Below are positions 5,380 to 5,981 of a DNA stretch of 5,981 bases, one piece after another. Location: NCBI GenBank assembly GCA_028711905.1, contig JAQTRI010000240.1, positions 1-5,981 of the forward strand, in the 5' to 3' direction. Source of the DNA: Candidatus Wallbacteria bacterium. Lineage in GTDB: Bacteria > Muiribacteriota > JAQTZZ01. The notes under the pieces are model-generated. The model saw only the letters and a program-made list of their open reading frames with translations. It made no database searches and had not been told where the DNA came from. Each line of letters opens with the position of its first letter. The stretch's first letter is position 1. Position numbers and translations under genes: made by a program.

Positions 5380-5981
5380 TCACCCCAGCTTGTCCGGCCG
5401 CCTGAGGAGCGAGAGCAGCCGGCGTTCGCAGAGCAGCAGAAGCAGCGCGATCCAGAGAGCGTAATATCCGATGGCCATGGCATGCGTGCCGGGAGTACCA
5501 TTCCAGAGGTTCACCAGTCCATCGCCGTTACTGAGAAGTTCGTTAAAATGCCCCACGCCCGGAAACAGGAAGTAAAGCACTGACAGCAGCATGGCCAGGC
5601 CGCCGGCGAGCATCCCCCACACTCCTGACAGGTCCAGTGAAAGCATCTTGATTTCCTTGAAGCTGGAAAGCATCTCGCTGTCCCCGGCAAAAACGAACAT
5701 CACCAGTGCCGCCCAGGGCCCGGCGTTCAGGGCCAGCAGCATGTACAGAGCCGACTGCATGATTTTTTCCAGGATCCATTGCAAAGTGTACAGGGGCATG
5801 GCCGGGCTCAATGACGCGCCCCAGGCGTATCCGGCGACAGAAACCAGCCCCAGATGGATGATGATCCAGCCGCAGAGCAGCGCGCCCACTGTGGCCACAT
5901 TGGCGCACACCCAGGCCAGCGGTGAGAAAGGCCTGGTGAAAACCAGCCTGAGATTGCGGCCGATGCCGGCGCGCATCAGGA
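5380..5981 (-). CDS. ABC-2-type transporter permease, C-terminal part
   Basis: At least 198 residues of a polytopic inner-membrane protein are visible, with about five hydrophobic segments (roughly 20-45, 68-82, 85-98, 118-140 and 168-186 counted from the ATG at 5976) and a basic tail (RRLLSLLRRPDK). The phrase LVFTRPFSPLAW (11-22) resembles the SRP-(V/I)-S turn of ABC-2/NosY-like permeases, and the end FLFPGVGHFNELL followed by a last helix and arginines resembles their LLPNFxxFN then Y-(A/L)-L pattern. Such permeases pair with an ATPase to export drugs or peptides or to support surface functions. In this family one or two more segments come before the SRP turn, so the ATG at 5976 is probably internal and the gene truncated by the window edge; TGATG at 5978-5974 leaves open a true start there. 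It ends 29 nt from the convergent exported-protein gene. The family call rests on pattern only. Confidence 0.6.
   Translation of the reverse strand, partial: LMRAGIGRNLRLVFTRPFSPLAWVCANVATVGALLCGWIIIHLGLVSVAGYAWGASLSPAMPLYTLQWILEKIMQSALYMLLALNAGPWAALVMFVFAGDSEMLSSFKEIKMLSLDLSGVWGMLAGGLAMLLSVLYFLFPGVGHFNELLSNGDGLVNLWNGTPGTHAMAIGYYALWIALLLLLCERRLLSLLRRPDKLG

Noticed and set aside
5358..5385. Inverted repeat between the convergent stops as a bidirectional terminator
   Set aside because: Only a 5-bp plus 3-bp stem with a mismatch and a 10-nt loop, no T-run on either strand, and it runs into the permease stop codon.

Overview
The window is mid-GC bacterial DNA, very tightly packed, with ATG and GTG starts and Shine-Dalgarno (SD) sites. 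The content (an RmlA-type dTDP-sugar enzyme, a WecD-like sugar N-acyltransferase, an exported protein with a Sec signal, an ABC-2-type permease) suggests a bacterium with a modified surface glycan, probably with a Gram-negative-type envelope. I cannot name the phylum from sequence alone. There are no tRNA or rRNA genes, CRISPR arrays, insertion sequences or att sites that I can see.

Positions 1-4199 (minus strand) are one operon read leftwards: rmlA, then a WecD-like GNAT acyltransferase, an acyl carrier protein, a FabG-like short-chain dehydrogenase, an AMP-dependent acyl ligase, and the first part of a family 2 glycosyltransferase that leaves the window. The first four junctions overlap (20 nt, TGATG, GTGA, TGATG), so the genes are probably translationally coupled. 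Read together they suggest a pathway that makes a dTDP-sugar, builds or modifies an acyl group on a dedicated carrier protein (activation by the ligase, beta-keto reduction by the dehydrogenase), and puts that acyl group on an amino sugar for a surface polysaccharide or glycoprotein. The aminotransferase, dehydratase and any condensing enzyme are not in the window and would have to lie beyond position 1 or elsewhere.

The glycosyltransferase reading frame has an in-frame TAA at codon 7, just before its first conserved strand. It is therefore either recently broken, mis-sequenced, or started in an unusual way.

Positions 4200-4306 are a divergent intergenic region of about 107 bp. It holds a 19-bp palindrome inside a candidate plus-strand promoter, a second small hairpin just upstream of rmlA, and a possible 13-codon upstream ORF ending 2 nt before rmlA.

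Positions 4307-5350 (plus strand) encode an exported protein of unknown family that seems to contain three copies of a helix-plus-strand unit. Positions 5380-5981 (minus strand, convergent) are the C-terminal part of an ABC-2-type transporter permease that continues past the right edge. These two genes have no evident link to the sugar operon.
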